Source of the DNA: a virus
IMG/VR virus record: IMGVR_UViG_3300012964_000030
Location: 1-35,748 of that record
Direction: 5' to 3' (one strand)
DNA: 35,748 nucleotides
The notes under the pieces were generated by a model, which was not told the DNA's origin, searched no databases, and saw only the letters and a program-made list of their open reading frames with translations. The first letter of the stretch is position 1. Each line of letters opens with the position of its first letter. Of this stretch, positions 1-7,213 are shown piece after piece. Made by a program: the position numbers and the translations under genes.

Positions 1-62
1 ACCATAACCTGAACTTATTTTTCCATTCATTGACATATTTGTTTGCTTATAAAAACTTGTTA

Positions 63-278
63 TTAACCATCACCGGAACCGTCATCATGACCAGCATTTA
101 TACGGAAACCGGAACCGAAACCGTCACCGTCACAGAAACCGTCACCATAACCGTAACCGTCACCGTCACCGTCATCGGAACCGGAACCGTAACCGGAACC
201 GTAACCGGAACCGGAACCGTAACCGGAACCGTAACCGGAACCTAAACCACAACTTAGTTTTTCAATTATTGTTTCCAT
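63..278 (-). CDS. Low-complexity Gly-Ser/Tyr/Asp-rich small protein
   Basis: A 71-residue protein on the leftward strand. The first 10 residues (METIIEKLSC) are ordinary; from residue 11 onward it is almost pure Gly-X dipeptide, with X being Ser, Tyr or Asp, encoded by the hexanucleotide array. It overlaps the stop of the upstream gene by 13 bases, which suggests translational coupling in the exo-bet-ssb operon. A weak AGGT sequence lies before the start. The opposite strand is also open across the array, but reads as a Thr-Val-Gly polymer with no ribosome site, so the minus strand is preferred on context. Function unknown. Confidence 0.45.
   Translation of the reverse strand: METIIEKLSCGLGSGYGSGYGSGSGYGSGYGSGSDDGDGDGYGYGDGFCDGDGFGSGFRINAGHDDGSGDG
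67..246. repeat. Hexanucleotide tandem array (CGNNAC units)
   Basis: About 30 consecutive six-base units of the form CGNNAC, mostly CGGAAC, CGTAAC and CGTCAC on the plus strand, run from about 67 to 246. Units degenerate toward the left end (75-115) and are cleanest at 180-240. The period is a multiple of three, so the array stays open in a frame on each strand. On the minus strand it encodes alternating Gly with Ser, Tyr or Asp. Such an array is likely to change length by slippage or unequal recombination. Confidence 0.9.
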
Positions 279-547
279 ACTGGTACATTACCTATATTTT
301 CTTGTGCTTCTTTAGTAACGTCTAGTATTTCGATTACTTCAAATAATTCTACTCGATCAACTTCGCAAGGAAATTTGCAATTTTCAGGTCTTTTTACACC
401 TTCCATTGCTAATTGCGAAAGTGATGATGCACCATCCCAATACCATAATCTTCTGGCTTTTTTCATTACAACTTCTTGTCCATTTCGAGATTCAATATAT
501 CCGGCAAATACACCAGCATTGCAAGTTCTAACAATCACATATTTCAT
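266..547 (-). CDS. Hypothetical protein in recombination operon
   Basis: A 93-residue protein that starts 9 bases after the SSB stop codon, with a good AGGA ribosome site. It begins MKYVIVRTCNAGVFAGYIE and contains a basic stretch around residues 28-33 (MKKARRLWYWDGA follows). The N-terminal pattern of a strand, a G-x-x-x-G-x-I-E turn and a Trp-Tyr-Trp-Asp-Gly segment resembles small phage proteins of about 90 residues that have no assigned role. It has no membrane segment and no catalytic motif I recognise. Its position makes it the fourth gene of the leftward recombination operon. Confidence 0.8.
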   Translation of the reverse strand: MKYVIVRTCNAGVFAGYIESRNGQEVVMKKARRLWYWDGASSLSQLAMEGVKRPENCKFPCEVDRVELFEVIEILDVTKEAQENIGNVPVWKQ

Positions 548-556
548 ATTTTTTTC

Positions 557-946
557 CTATAAAGTAAATTCAATATTATCAATTATATTATTTTCAATAT
601 AATTTTCTTGTTTTTTATTTCCTGACGGTAAAAATAAAATTTTTTGTGCACTAATGTATGTTATTTGAATTTCTCGTCCTTTTGAATTAGTTTCTTTTGA
701 AGGATAAAATTCTAATTCACCCTCTATAAATATTAAATCACCTACCTTAATATATTTTGTCGTTAATTCGGACAATGCATCATATAAGTGCACATTATGC
801 CATATTACACGATCTTTTTTATCACCTTTTGAATTAGTGTATCTTTTATTAGTAGCCATGCTTATAAATGTAGCATTTTTACTATTTTTTGTTTGAGTTG
901 TTTTAATCTTTCCAACTCGACCTATTAGCTGTACACGATTAAACAT
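557..946 (-). CDS. ssb: Single-stranded DNA-binding protein (SSB)
   Basis: A 129-residue OB-fold protein. The opening MFNRVQLIGRVGK, the middle motif RVIWHNVHLYDALSE and the later VGDLIFIEGELEF segment are the hallmark strands of bacterial and phage SSB. It would coat single-stranded DNA in replication and recombination. Typical SSBs end in an acidic Asp-Asp-Ile-Pro-Phe tip that recruits partners; here the end reads DNIEFTL, a weakened version with two extra residues. It is shorter than chromosomal SSB because the Gly/Pro-rich linker is nearly absent. Its ATG directly abuts the bet stop codon, so translation is probably coupled. Confidence 0.93.
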   Translation of the reverse strand: MFNRVQLIGRVGKIKTTQTKNSKNATFISMATNKRYTNSKGDKKDRVIWHNVHLYDALSELTTKYIKVGDLIFIEGELEFYPSKETNSKGREIQITYISAQKILFLPSGNKKQENYIENNIIDNIEFTL

Positions 947-1903
947 TTATATTTTTCTCAATTGCGTATAAAAATCATTTGCTTGTGATTCTGTTAATTG
1001 TTCTAAATTGTCTACTTTATAATATTCAAACGCTTTTTTAAGGCGTTCATCAGATAAACCATTTTTAAAAATTAAAGAAGAAATTAGATCTAATTGGTAA
1101 TCAGTTATCGAGTTAGATATTTTACTTTCTTCCTCTCCAATTTCAGCCATTGATTCATTGTTATTGTTTTTGATTGTTTCTTGCGAATTCTGCGAATCTT
1201 CATACTCGCTATTAATCTCAATAATATTTTCATTGTTAAGTTCTCCTGTTCGCTTCTTTAAAATGTCTTTTAAACATTCTGTCCCTGATTGCTTATTTAT
1301 GACAATAACGTTTTCTGATTCTGAATCAAATGTTTTTTGATATTCTTCTTCGCCGTATGTGCCTCCTAAAAGGTCTTGAAAAGCGGCTCTAAGCGCTTGT
1401 GACTCTGCTACTTTCTTAATCATTGTAGCGGGCTTTCCATCTTTTTCATTCCATAATGATCGTCCTGTTGAGTATTCATCTTTATCTACAAATACATAAA
1501 TAGGCCGTGTTGATTTATGTCGTTTTACTATACAATATGCGCCAATTAAATCACCGCGATTTTTCAAAGTGTATTCGTGAATTATTTCACCATTGATTAC
1601 TTGAAATTTGTCGTTTGAATAGACGGCATCCGATTGATGATAATCATAATCACTGTGAGATTGAGCCGCTTTTCTATATCCATCGCGACCTATAAAAATT
1701 TGAGCGGGTCTACTTTTATCGTATTTAACCGACCATATCTCACGTAGAAAAGGATTTAATCCGGTTGACTGCCCTATGCCACATAAAAACTCAAATTCTA
1801 AGTCTGTCAAATTAGAAGCGAATAGTTTTCTAATTTCTTTAAGTTTTTCGTCATTTTCCCACAAACTGATTATTTTATTATCTGTTTTAACTAGTTGATT
1901 CAT
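947..1903 (-). CDS. bet: Bet/RecT-family single-strand annealing protein
   Basis: A 318-residue member of the Red-beta/RecT annealing family. Residues about 30-190 carry the conserved core, including FLCGIGQSTGLNPFLREIW, QIFIGRDGYRKAA and the motif KKVAESQALRAAFQDLLGG. The remaining 120 residues are an acidic, Asn/Glu-rich linker and a small helical tail. It would anneal the 3-prime single strands made by the neighbouring exonuclease, in phage genome recombination. The start lies 3 bases after the exo stop, and its AGGA ribosome site falls inside the last codons of exo, so exo and bet should be made in step. SSB follows directly. Confidence 0.94.
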   Translation of the reverse strand: MNQLVKTDNKIISLWENDEKLKEIRKLFASNLTDLEFEFLCGIGQSTGLNPFLREIWSVKYDKSRPAQIFIGRDGYRKAAQSHSDYDYHQSDAVYSNDKFQVINGEIIHEYTLKNRGDLIGAYCIVKRHKSTRPIYVFVDKDEYSTGRSLWNEKDGKPATMIKKVAESQALRAAFQDLLGGTYGEEEYQKTFDSESENVIVINKQSGTECLKDILKKRTGELNNENIIEINSEYEDSQNSQETIKNNNNESMAEIGEEESKISNSITDYQLDLISSLIFKNGLSDERLKKAFEYYKVDNLEQLTESQANDFYTQLRKI

Positions 1904-1906
1904 AAT

Positions 1907-2743
1907 TTAAATTCCTGCTAATCTAAAAACACGTTGTCCATTTTTGTTAGCTCTCCATGTAATAATTGTTTTTCCAGATTCATCTATTATGCAATCAGCA
2001 TCCTTCATAATATTCATAAGATTGAATTTATGTTGTTCTTCAATCTCTGTTAAACGCTTTATTTGTTGCTTAACATCATATAACGGCTGTATTTCTTGAT
2101 TGATTTCAACATTATATTGAATCGTTTTTTCTGGATCGTTACGTGAATATTTTATTCTTAAATCATTAATCGTACATGCTTCAGGTTCTCGTCGTTCTTT
2201 TACACAATCCCAGAATTCAATGCATGCTTTAATAATTTCATTTTCAATTTCTAAGTCACGTGTATAATTATATTCTCGGTATTCATTGCCACCTATTAAA
2301 ACTGCAACAATGGCTTTATTACAATTTTTAACAGCACAGTAATGGGCTGCCTGTAATAAATAAATTATTGGCAATACGTCTGTACCTTCGATTCCCCATT
2401 CATTTCTTTTAAATGCATTAGTTATTTTAATTTCTAAGATTGAGTCTAATGCAGTAATATAACCATCAATATTACCAATTATGAAATCATAGTCTTTATG
2501 AACTAAGGTATCATGTTGCGATACAGTTAAACCATGCAATCGGCAAAAATGATCACGTATCACTGGCTCCATCAAATGTCCCCAGTATTGTTCCTCTGTT
2601 TTCTTATATTCTATTTCGATTAATCCTGTTTTCTCATAATACAATTGCAATGGTGTCTTATAAGGAGATAATCCCATAATAACAGCTATATCAGAACCTC
2701 CTATACCATGTTTTCTACGTTCACGTTGTGCTTCTGTTAACAT
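1907..2743 (-). CDS. exo: YqaJ/lambda-exonuclease-type viral recombinase nuclease
   Basis: A 278-residue nuclease of the YqaJ (lambda Exo-like) branch of the PD-(D/E)xK superfamily. Visible landmarks in order are GIGGSDIAVIMGLSPYKTP (residues about 13-31), WGHLMEPVIRDHF with its Glu, IIGNIDGYI with the catalytic Asp, LEIKI giving the E-x-K pair, and YLLQAAHYCAV with the conserved Gln. It would degrade the 5-prime strand of double-stranded ends and hand the 3-prime strand to Bet. The C-terminal 70 residues look coiled-coil and basic. First gene of the leftward operon, 31 bases from the proposed promoter. Confidence 0.94.
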   Translation of the reverse strand: MLTEAQRERRKHGIGGSDIAVIMGLSPYKTPLQLYYEKTGLIEIEYKKTEEQYWGHLMEPVIRDHFCRLHGLTVSQHDTLVHKDYDFIIGNIDGYITALDSILEIKITNAFKRNEWGIEGTDVLPIIYLLQAAHYCAVKNCNKAIVAVLIGGNEYREYNYTRDLEIENEIIKACIEFWDCVKERREPEACTINDLRIKYSRNDPEKTIQYNVEINQEIQPLYDVKQQIKRLTEIEEQHKFNLMNIMKDADCIIDESGKTIITWRANKNGQRVFRLAGI

Positions 2744-2774
2744 TATTTAATTCTCCAATTATCAACACAAATCT

Positions 2775-2803
2775 AGTTTACGCAAACCATTGAGTTGCGT
2801 CAA
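2775..2803 (-). promoter_or_regulatory. Leftward early promoter for exo-bet-ssb
   Basis: Read on the minus strand there is a -35 element TTGACG (2798-2803) and a -10 element TAAACT (2775-2780) separated by 17 bases. The position is correct for a transcript that starts near 2768 and enters exo at 2743. An ACGCAA/TTGCGT inverted repeat overlaps both elements, so a bound repressor would block it. A TTGCGT hexamer on the plus strand (2795-2800) could serve a weak divergent promoter toward the regulator at 2868. Confidence 0.6.
2777..2803. promoter_or_regulatory. Candidate operator, inverted repeat ACGCAA-N9-TTGCGT
   Basis: ACGCAA (2780-2785) and TTGCGT (2795-2800) form a perfect inverted repeat with a 9-base spacer; with one mismatch it extends to 9 bases per arm (2777-2803). 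It lies between the divergent exo and Cro-like genes and overlaps the leftward promoter. The same hexamer recurs in the promoter region at 8476-8504. The obvious candidate ligand is the Cro/YdaS-like protein encoded at 2868, by analogy with lambdoid operators. Confidence 0.5.
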
Positions 2804-2867
2804 CTATTTTGTTACATTATTTCTTGTAAATATTTTTTTTTTTATTAAACTGTGGACGGAGGTAAAT

Positions 2868-3092
2868 ATGACACTTGACGAAGCAGTAACTTTTTTTGGC
2901 TCTGCATATCGTTTAACAAAGGATTTGAACATTTCACGCAATAACGCGACGAAATGGCGAAAAAATGGATATATACCGCACGAGCAGCAATTGAAGATTG
3001 AACAACTAACGAGAGGTACATTACGTGCGGATAACTATCGATTCAGAAAAAAAACTCAACGAAACCAGCAAGAATCTGCAATGGATCATTGA
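2868..3092 (+). CDS. Cro/YdaS-like helix-turn-helix regulator
   Basis: A 74-residue basic protein. Residues 3-45 form a helix-turn-helix like that of YdaS/Cro proteins: DEAVTFFGSAYRLTKDLNIS, then NNATKWRKNGYIPHEQQLKIE, where the recognition helix covers NNATKWRKNG and the IP turn is typical of the family. The start at 2868 is chosen because a strong GGAGG sits 5 bases upstream. It is the first gene rightward of the divergent control region, as cro is in lambda. No CI-type partner repressor is visible on the other side. A run of 11 T residues (2833-2843) lies just upstream. Confidence 0.8.
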   Translation: MTLDEAVTFFGSAYRLTKDLNISRNNATKWRKNGYIPHEQQLKIEQLTRGTLRADNYRFRKKTQRNQQESAMDH

Positions 3093-3279
3093 AGGATTAA
3101 AACAAAATAGCGAAATAGCCATTTATTTAGCTAATTATATTGAACTACTTGTCACTGAAGTACGACGAGAATTAATTTTAATAAACAAATCAATGATTAC
3201 TGAACAAAATCTGTTAGATATATTAAATCAATCTATAAAAAAGACAGATTCTTTCTTTAGAATATATATTCAACATTAG
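3025..3279 (+). CDS. Small helical protein, GTG start, overlaps regulator gene
   Basis: An 84-residue protein with a GTG start that overlaps the last 68 bases of the Cro-like gene in another frame. GAGAGG lies 6-11 bases upstream of the GTG. The sequence is predicted all helical: a long helix around NLQWIIEGLKQNSEIA, an amphipathic helix IELLVTEVRRELILI, and a final helix after MITEQNLLDILN. In lambda the gene in this place is cII, but there is no helix-turn-helix here. Its layout resembles the four small genes that follow. Function unknown. Confidence 0.65.
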   Translation: MRITIDSEKKLNETSKNLQWIIEGLKQNSEIAIYLANYIELLVTEVRRELILINKSMITEQNLLDILNQSIKKTDSFFRIYIQH

Positions 3280-3344
3280 GATTTAATATTAAATGGATTT
3301 TTTTCAAAAACCATATCAAAATAAATTTATTTAAAGGATTAAAA

Positions 3345-3617
3345 ATGACTGAATATCATGAATTAAAACGACTAATTATAGACATTATTGAAAAATCAGA
3401 TCCAGATGGTGACCATCCTGCTAAAGAATTATATCTTAAAATATTAACATTAATATCAATTATATCATTATCATTGTTGCATAATGTATCAGAAAAATAT
3501 AAGGATTGCATTGAAGAAATATGTATTGTTGATTTTCACGTATGTACTGAAGAAGTTCTAAATAATATTCGTATATCAATAAATAACAGAATTGCAGTTA
3601 AACAGGAAGAAAAATGA
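3345..3617 (+). CDS. Small helical protein, member 1 of tandem array
   Basis: A 90-residue protein with an AAAGGATT ribosome site before its ATG. It starts with a charged helix, then IIDIIEKSDPDGDHP, a hydrophobic helix (LKILTLISIISLSLL) and a final helix after the CTEEVLNNI segment. The hydrophobic stretch could be a membrane segment, but flanking charges and the paralogue-like neighbours argue for a packed helical bundle. The end overlaps the next gene by 4 bases (ATGA). Function unknown; it is expressed with the early replication genes. Confidence 0.7.
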   Translation: MTEYHELKRLIIDIIEKSDPDGDHPAKELYLKILTLISIISLSLLHNVSEKYKDCIEEICIVDFHVCTEEVLNNIRISINNRIAVKQEEK

Positions 3618-3844
3618 ATGACATAGATAAACGCATAGAAATTATGAATTTTCTCATAGATGAATCAAAAAAATGTAACCTTGCAACAAAATTATTAACA
3701 TTTCATGTTTTAGTAACAATGCATGTATTTGAATTAGTCTCAATTAAAGATAATCTAAAAGAATTTGAGTCTTCAGGCGGTGAAAGTTTTGATTTAAAAC
3801 AAGTATTAATAAAAGTAATAAAGCCGATATTAAATATTGAGTGA
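3614..3844 (+). CDS. Small helical protein, member 2 of tandem array
   Basis: A 76-residue protein whose ATG overlaps the stop of the previous gene (ATGA). The pattern matches its neighbours: an N-terminal helix with MNFLIDESKK, a hydrophobic middle helix (FHVLVTMHVFELVSI), a polar loop and a last helix KQVLIKVIKPIL. It lacks the Asp/Asn-Pro pair seen after the first helix in members 1, 3 and 4. No recognised domain. Confidence 0.65.
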   Translation: MNDIDKRIEIMNFLIDESKKCNLATKLLTFHVLVTMHVFELVSIKDNLKEFESSGGESFDLKQVLIKVIKPILNIE

Positions 3845-4083
3845 AAATGAAAACAATGGATAATGAAACTTATGATTTGGGTAAAAAAGCAATACAATTT
3901 CTTCTTGATAATGTAAATCCAGAATTAGAAGAAGATTATTTTTCAATGCAATTGTTAATAGTTTTAATAAAAATAATAGCGCAATGTTATTTATACTTAA
4001 GAGAAGAAAAAAATTTAAATAAAATAAAAGATAATGAACATATATATGTAGACACAAAAAAAATGTTTTCAAAAATATTTTAA
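3841..4083 (+). CDS. Small helical protein, member 3 of tandem array
   Basis: An 80-residue reading frame that can start at a GTG overlapping the previous stop (GTGA, 3841) or at the ATG at 3847. Features shared with its neighbours are IQFLLDNVNPELEE near the N-terminus and a hydrophobic helix LLIVLIKIIAQCYLYL, followed by a Lys/Glu-rich helix. A short C-terminal segment ends KKMFSKIF. No recognised domain. Base composition is very AT-rich, even for this window. Confidence 0.6.
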   Translation: MKMKTMDNETYDLGKKAIQFLLDNVNPELEEDYFSMQLLIVLIKIIAQCYLYLREEKNLNKIKDNEHIYVDTKKMFSKIF

Positions 4084-4118
4084 TCAATATTAAAGGATTA
4101 TAATTTTGAGGGCAAAAA

Positions 4119-4421
4119 ATGAAAGAAAAAATTAAAAATGCACAGCAATTTATGAACAAAATCTTTGATTATATGGATCCAACTAATCCACATACTTTAG
4201 TCAATTTTATGGGGATATTATTTCATGAACTTGGAAATGATTTTATTGCAAGATTTTCTTTAGAAAAAAAGGTTGTCAGTGATGAAGAATTCCAGATTAT
4301 CGTTAAAAACGTCTTAAATCGCTATACACAATGTTTAAATCAAATAACCTCATCAAGTGAATCTAATGATTTAAGCGTTGATATAGAAGAGAATTCTTCA
4401 AGTTACTCAACAGGAATGTAG
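4119..4421 (+). CDS. Small helical protein, member 4 of tandem array
   Basis: A 100-residue protein with a GAGGG ribosome site. The first half, FMNKIFDYMDPTNPHTLVNF, carries the same helix then Asp-Pro turn as members 1 and 3, followed by a hydrophobic helix (MGILFHELGNDFIARF). After SDEEFQIIVKNVLNRY comes an acidic Ser-rich tail of about 25 residues absent from the others. It is the last member before a structured untranslated region. Function unknown. Confidence 0.7.
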   Translation: MKEKIKNAQQFMNKIFDYMDPTNPHTLVNFMGILFHELGNDFIARFSLEKKVVSDEEFQIIVKNVLNRYTQCLNQITSSSESNDLSVDIEENSSSYSTGM

Positions 4422-4483
4422 CTCATTGCTATTTTTTTTATTGCACGTACATTTTATTTTTTTTAACTTTGGTTTAATATAGG

Positions 4484-4573
4484 ACTCTTGGGTAGTTATC
4501 AGCTACCCTCAGAGTTAGGAAGCGTAATACCAGTGTTGAAGACTGATATTAGCTAGTGAATCCATTAACGCTT
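4484..4573 (+). ncRNA. Candidate structured RNA or leader in early region
   Basis: A 265-base stretch without a confident gene (4422-4686) holds three supporting stems. Stem 1 is ACTCT (4484-4488) with AGAGT (4511-4515) continuing into GGGTAG (4490-4495) with CTACCC (4503-4508). Stem 2 pairs TAATACCAGT (4525-4534) with ACTGATATTA (4542-4551), with one mismatch. A closing stem pairs AAGCG-T (4520-4525) with ACGCTT (4568-4573) around stem 2. A TATAAT-like box TAATAT (4475-4480) lies just upstream, with only a weak -35. It could be a small phage RNA or the leader of the gene at 4687. No known family recognised. Confidence 0.45.
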
Positions 4574-4686
4574 TAAGGGAGCGCTAACAGATGTTTGCAA
4601 TTTTAAATTTATTTACATTAAAAAGAAAGAGTTTATTAAAAAATATTGCTCGGGATTGGGCTATTTTTACTAAAAAAGGATTTTAT

Positions 4687-4866
4687 ATGTTACTTTCAGA
4701 AAAGTTACTAGATTGCTACGTCCAGAACATTATAAAAAATCATCCAGAAACTTCCATCTTAGAAGTGGAAGAACGAAGTTATAAAGCCATTGAAATAATC
4801 AATAAAATTAATCTAAAAGAAGATTGTGAAGAACAATTTCTCCAGCACATTATGTTGATGACTTGA
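4687..4866 (+). CDS. Small hypothetical protein upstream of replication initiator
   Basis: A 59-residue acidic helical protein beginning MLLSEKLLDCYVQNI. The start at 4687 is chosen because AAAAGGATT lies 6 bases upstream, the ribosome site seen before many genes here. The frame stays open back to an ATG at 4591, which has AGGGAG upstream and would give 91 residues with a basic hydrophobic N-terminus (MFAILNLFTLKRKS), so that longer form is possible. The core (HPETSILEVEERSYKAIEII) has no motif I recognise. It sits 54 bases ahead of the replication initiator. Confidence 0.6.
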   Translation: MLLSEKLLDCYVQNIIKNHPETSILEVEERSYKAIEIINKINLKEDCEEQFLQHIMLMT

Positions 4867-4920
4867 TATTGCTTACCCTTTATTACTAAAAACCAACAAT
4901 AACAACGGAGTTATATTAAC

Positions 4921-5835
4921 ATGTTGTACCAAAAATCCAAACAAAATACCGAAAAAAATCAACATAATTTTAGAGCTTGTATTCCATTTTATGTACTTCT
5001 TGATAAAGATTTATCCGCTAATGAAATACGATTATATGGCCTTATTGAACAAATGCAGTCCAGTACAGGGATTGTTGTTTATTCAAACCGTAAATTATCT
5101 GAGATTATTGGAGTAAGTCATGACTCTAAAATGATTATTCGAATGGCTAATACACTAAAGAAAAAAGGATATATTAAAAGAACATTAACAAAAGTAAACA
5201 TTAAAAATGAAGTTAAAGAACTGTTCATTTGGAACACATGCAATCCGATCATGTCACCCCATGATATGGCGAATATTTCACCAGTACGCAAAACTGACAA
5301 CAGTGTACTTGAGATGAACAACCTCGGTGTACTTGAGATGAACAACCTCAGTGTACAAGAAGTACATCTAAGTAAATCCCATAATCTTAAATCCCATAAT
5401 ATTAATATTATTAAAACCAAAAAACCAAAAAAGATTATTATTGGTGATGTGTCAACATCACAAAAAGAAAGCTTAAATGACACATCTAAATCCAAACCAA
5501 GATTAAAATCTCAGATACACATCCAAGAAGTAATTTCAGCCTATCACGAAATTTTACCAGACTTACCAAGAATAAGAGTCGTTGATGCCCAGCTAGAGGG
5601 CTATATCAAGCGACTATGCAACGATTGGCCAAAATACAGTGAATCGGGTAGCATTTTTACGATCGAAGCGTTTAGGAGCTATCTTGTAGCTTTGAGAGAG
5701 CATCCGGAATTGAGCTGGCTTATTAAGCCGTATATGACAAAAAATGGAAACAAAAAGAATAATTCGCTACGTACTTTAATCAGACCCTTGACGATCGCTA
5801 AAGTACGTAACGGTGAGTTTGCAGCAAGACAATAA
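4921..5835 (+). CDS. O-like replication initiator with helix-turn-helix domain
   Basis: A 304-residue replication protein. Residues about 20-105 form a winged helix domain of the kind found in phage O-type initiators: FYVLLDKDLSANEIRLYGLI, then SNRKLSEIIGVSHDSKMI and LKKKGYIKR. The middle (about 125-165) has two identical-looking repeats VLEMNNL followed by Lys-rich sequence, encoded by DNA repeats that look like origin iterons. The C-terminal half (about 195-290) resembles the helicase-loading part of such initiators. It would bind iterons inside its own gene and recruit the helicase encoded next. The ATG has GGAG 10 bases upstream. Confidence 0.85.
   Translation: MLYQKSKQNTEKNQHNFRACIPFYVLLDKDLSANEIRLYGLIEQMQSSTGIVVYSNRKLSEIIGVSHDSKMIIRMANTLKKKGYIKRTLTKVNIKNEVKELFIWNTCNPIMSPHDMANISPVRKTDNSVLEMNNLGVLEMNNLSVQEVHLSKSHNLKSHNINIIKTKKPKKIIIGDVSTSQKESLNDTSKSKPRLKSQIHIQEVISAYHEILPDLPRIRVVDAQLEGYIKRLCNDWPKYSESGSIFTIEAFRSYLVALREHPELSWLIKPYMTKNGNKKNNSLRTLIRPLTIAKVRNGEFAARQ
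5303..5445. other. Candidate replication origin: iterons plus AT-rich block inside initiator gene
   Basis: Two 24-base direct repeats beginning GTGTACTTGAGATG lie at 5303-5326 and 5327-5350 and differ only in the last base. A third partial copy starts at 5351 and contains the inverted repeat TGTAC-AAGAA-GTACA (5352-5366). Then come two 13-base repeats TAAATCCCATAAT (5373-5385, 5388-5400), followed by an almost pure A/T segment (5401-5445). Iterons followed by an AT-rich unwinding element within the initiator gene is the arrangement of the lambda origin. Confidence 0.7.
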
Positions 5836-5846
5836 GGAAAATTAAA

Positions 5847-7181
5847 ATGATGGCGATTAAACAAAGTCCTGAAGTTGAACAAAGAGTATTAGGATCTCTA
5901 ATCAACATTGGTGATTATACATCGATTGACGTCCAAAAGGCGATGATTTTATTAGATATATCATGTTTTTATAAACAAGAAACGCAAGAAATATTCAAAT
6001 TGATAAAAAAAAGATATGATAATCATGAGTTATTTGATGTAATTAATATGCTTGATTTACTTAATAATGCACATGTAGGAGTTTTCAATTACTTTGAGCG
6101 ATTAATTAAAAACGGATGGTTTACTAAAAATACACTTGACTCTGATATCGATACCCTGATCAAATATGCGACTTTACGGAAACAGTTGAGAATTATGCGT
6201 AAAACATTGATAGACGTATCTGCTGAAACTATCCCATCACAAGCATCAACCATGCTAGACAATAGCCTTACGGAAATGAATACAATCAAATATCCAAAAA
6301 TACAAGATGGTGAAAGCTACGAATATCTGGCAAATCAGTTTTTATCAGGTGAGATGGAACTTGATGAGAAAATCCCAACAAATCTTAAATGTATTGATGA
6401 GCCATTGGGCGGTGGAATTCAAAACAAGGGATTAGTTGTTATCGCTGGAGGGGCAGGATTAGGTAAGACTAATTTTGCAATTTACTTAATGCATCAATTA
6501 TCAAAATCAAGGCTTGATAAACAAGCCGTTTTTTTTAGTTTAGAAATGCCGAACCATGCAATTTGGAAAAGACATATCGGAATTATTGGAAAAAAACGAT
6601 TTGAATCGTTGACTGAGCATGAGCGCACCTTAGCTATCTCAGAATCGCTTGGCATGAGTACTACAATCTACGATAGTGCTAGACCTGATATAACGTTTAT
6701 CGAAACCACGGCGCGTTTAAAAGCCATGCAAAAGCCGCTTTCAGTAATCGTTGTTGACTATCTAGGACTTGTCCAAAACTCTGAGAAATTTGAACGATAT
6801 GATTTAAAACAAGCAGATATAGCGCAACGATTGGCGGCTTTAGCTATAGAGCTTAATTGTGTCGTAATTGCTTTATCGCAAGTCAATCGTAAGCCCTCAG
6901 AACGCGCTAAAGACGATAGATGCCCTTATCCATCCGACGCAGCAGATTCAAGCGGTAGTCATCGTTCCAGTACACTATGGCTAGGAATTGATAGGCCGGA
7001 GACATATCAGGATTGTCCTAGTCATGACAACCAATTTGTTATCAAATGCCGTAAAAACAGATACGGCAGCAATTTTGATGCAATTTTGGCTTTTAACAAC
7101 GGTACTTTCTGCGAGTATGATTTTACAAGCGCCTTTTATACGCAAAAAACTTATAGACCTTCGCACGATATTTTTGTATAA
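5847..7181 (+). CDS. dnaB: DnaB-type replicative helicase
   Basis: A 444-residue replicative helicase. The N-terminal domain starts SPEVEQRVLGSLIN (residues 7-20), which is typical of DnaB. The RecA-like C-terminal domain has Walker A GGAGLGKT at residues 201-208, a Walker B strand LSVIVVDYLG around residue 300, and the later VVIALSQVNRKPSER segment. It would unwind DNA at the phage fork after loading by the initiator encoded 11 bases upstream. Two in-frame ATG codons (5847, 5850) follow an AAGGA ribosome site; either may be used. The length is slightly short of bacterial DnaB, as is usual for phage versions. Confidence 0.93.
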   Translation: MMAIKQSPEVEQRVLGSLINIGDYTSIDVQKAMILLDISCFYKQETQEIFKLIKKRYDNHELFDVINMLDLLNNAHVGVFNYFERLIKNGWFTKNTLDSDIDTLIKYATLRKQLRIMRKTLIDVSAETIPSQASTMLDNSLTEMNTIKYPKIQDGESYEYLANQFLSGEMELDEKIPTNLKCIDEPLGGGIQNKGLVVIAGGAGLGKTNFAIYLMHQLSKSRLDKQAVFFSLEMPNHAIWKRHIGIIGKKRFESLTEHERTLAISESLGMSTTIYDSARPDITFIETTARLKAMQKPLSVIVVDYLGLVQNSEKFERYDLKQADIAQRLAALAIELNCVVIALSQVNRKPSERAKDDRCPYPSDAADSSGSHRSSTLWLGIDRPETYQDCPSHDNQFVIKCRKNRYGSNFDAILAFNNGTFCEYDFTSAFYTQKTYRPSHDIFV

Positions 7182-7213
7182 TATTAATACATCAATTAGC
7201 ATGGATGCTAATC

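Noticed and set aside
30-245. Plus-strand frame through the hexanucleotide array (Thr-Val-Gly polymer)
   Set aside because: It is open only because the repeat period is a multiple of three; there is no ribosome site, and operon context favours the minus strand.
3281-3294. Perfect palindrome ATTTAATATTAAAT
   Set aside because: Pure A/T palindromes of this length are expected by chance here, and no promoter is nearby.
3830-4159. Long hydrophobic minus-strand frame
   Set aside because: It is an artefact of AT-rich sequence opposite two genes with good overlaps and ribosome sites.
4484-4573. tRNA or tRNA-like element
   Set aside because: The stems do not form a cloverleaf; there is no anticodon stem of the right size and no T-loop GTTC motif.
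5303-5400. CRISPR array
   Set aside because: The repeats are directly adjacent with no spacers and lie inside a protein gene.
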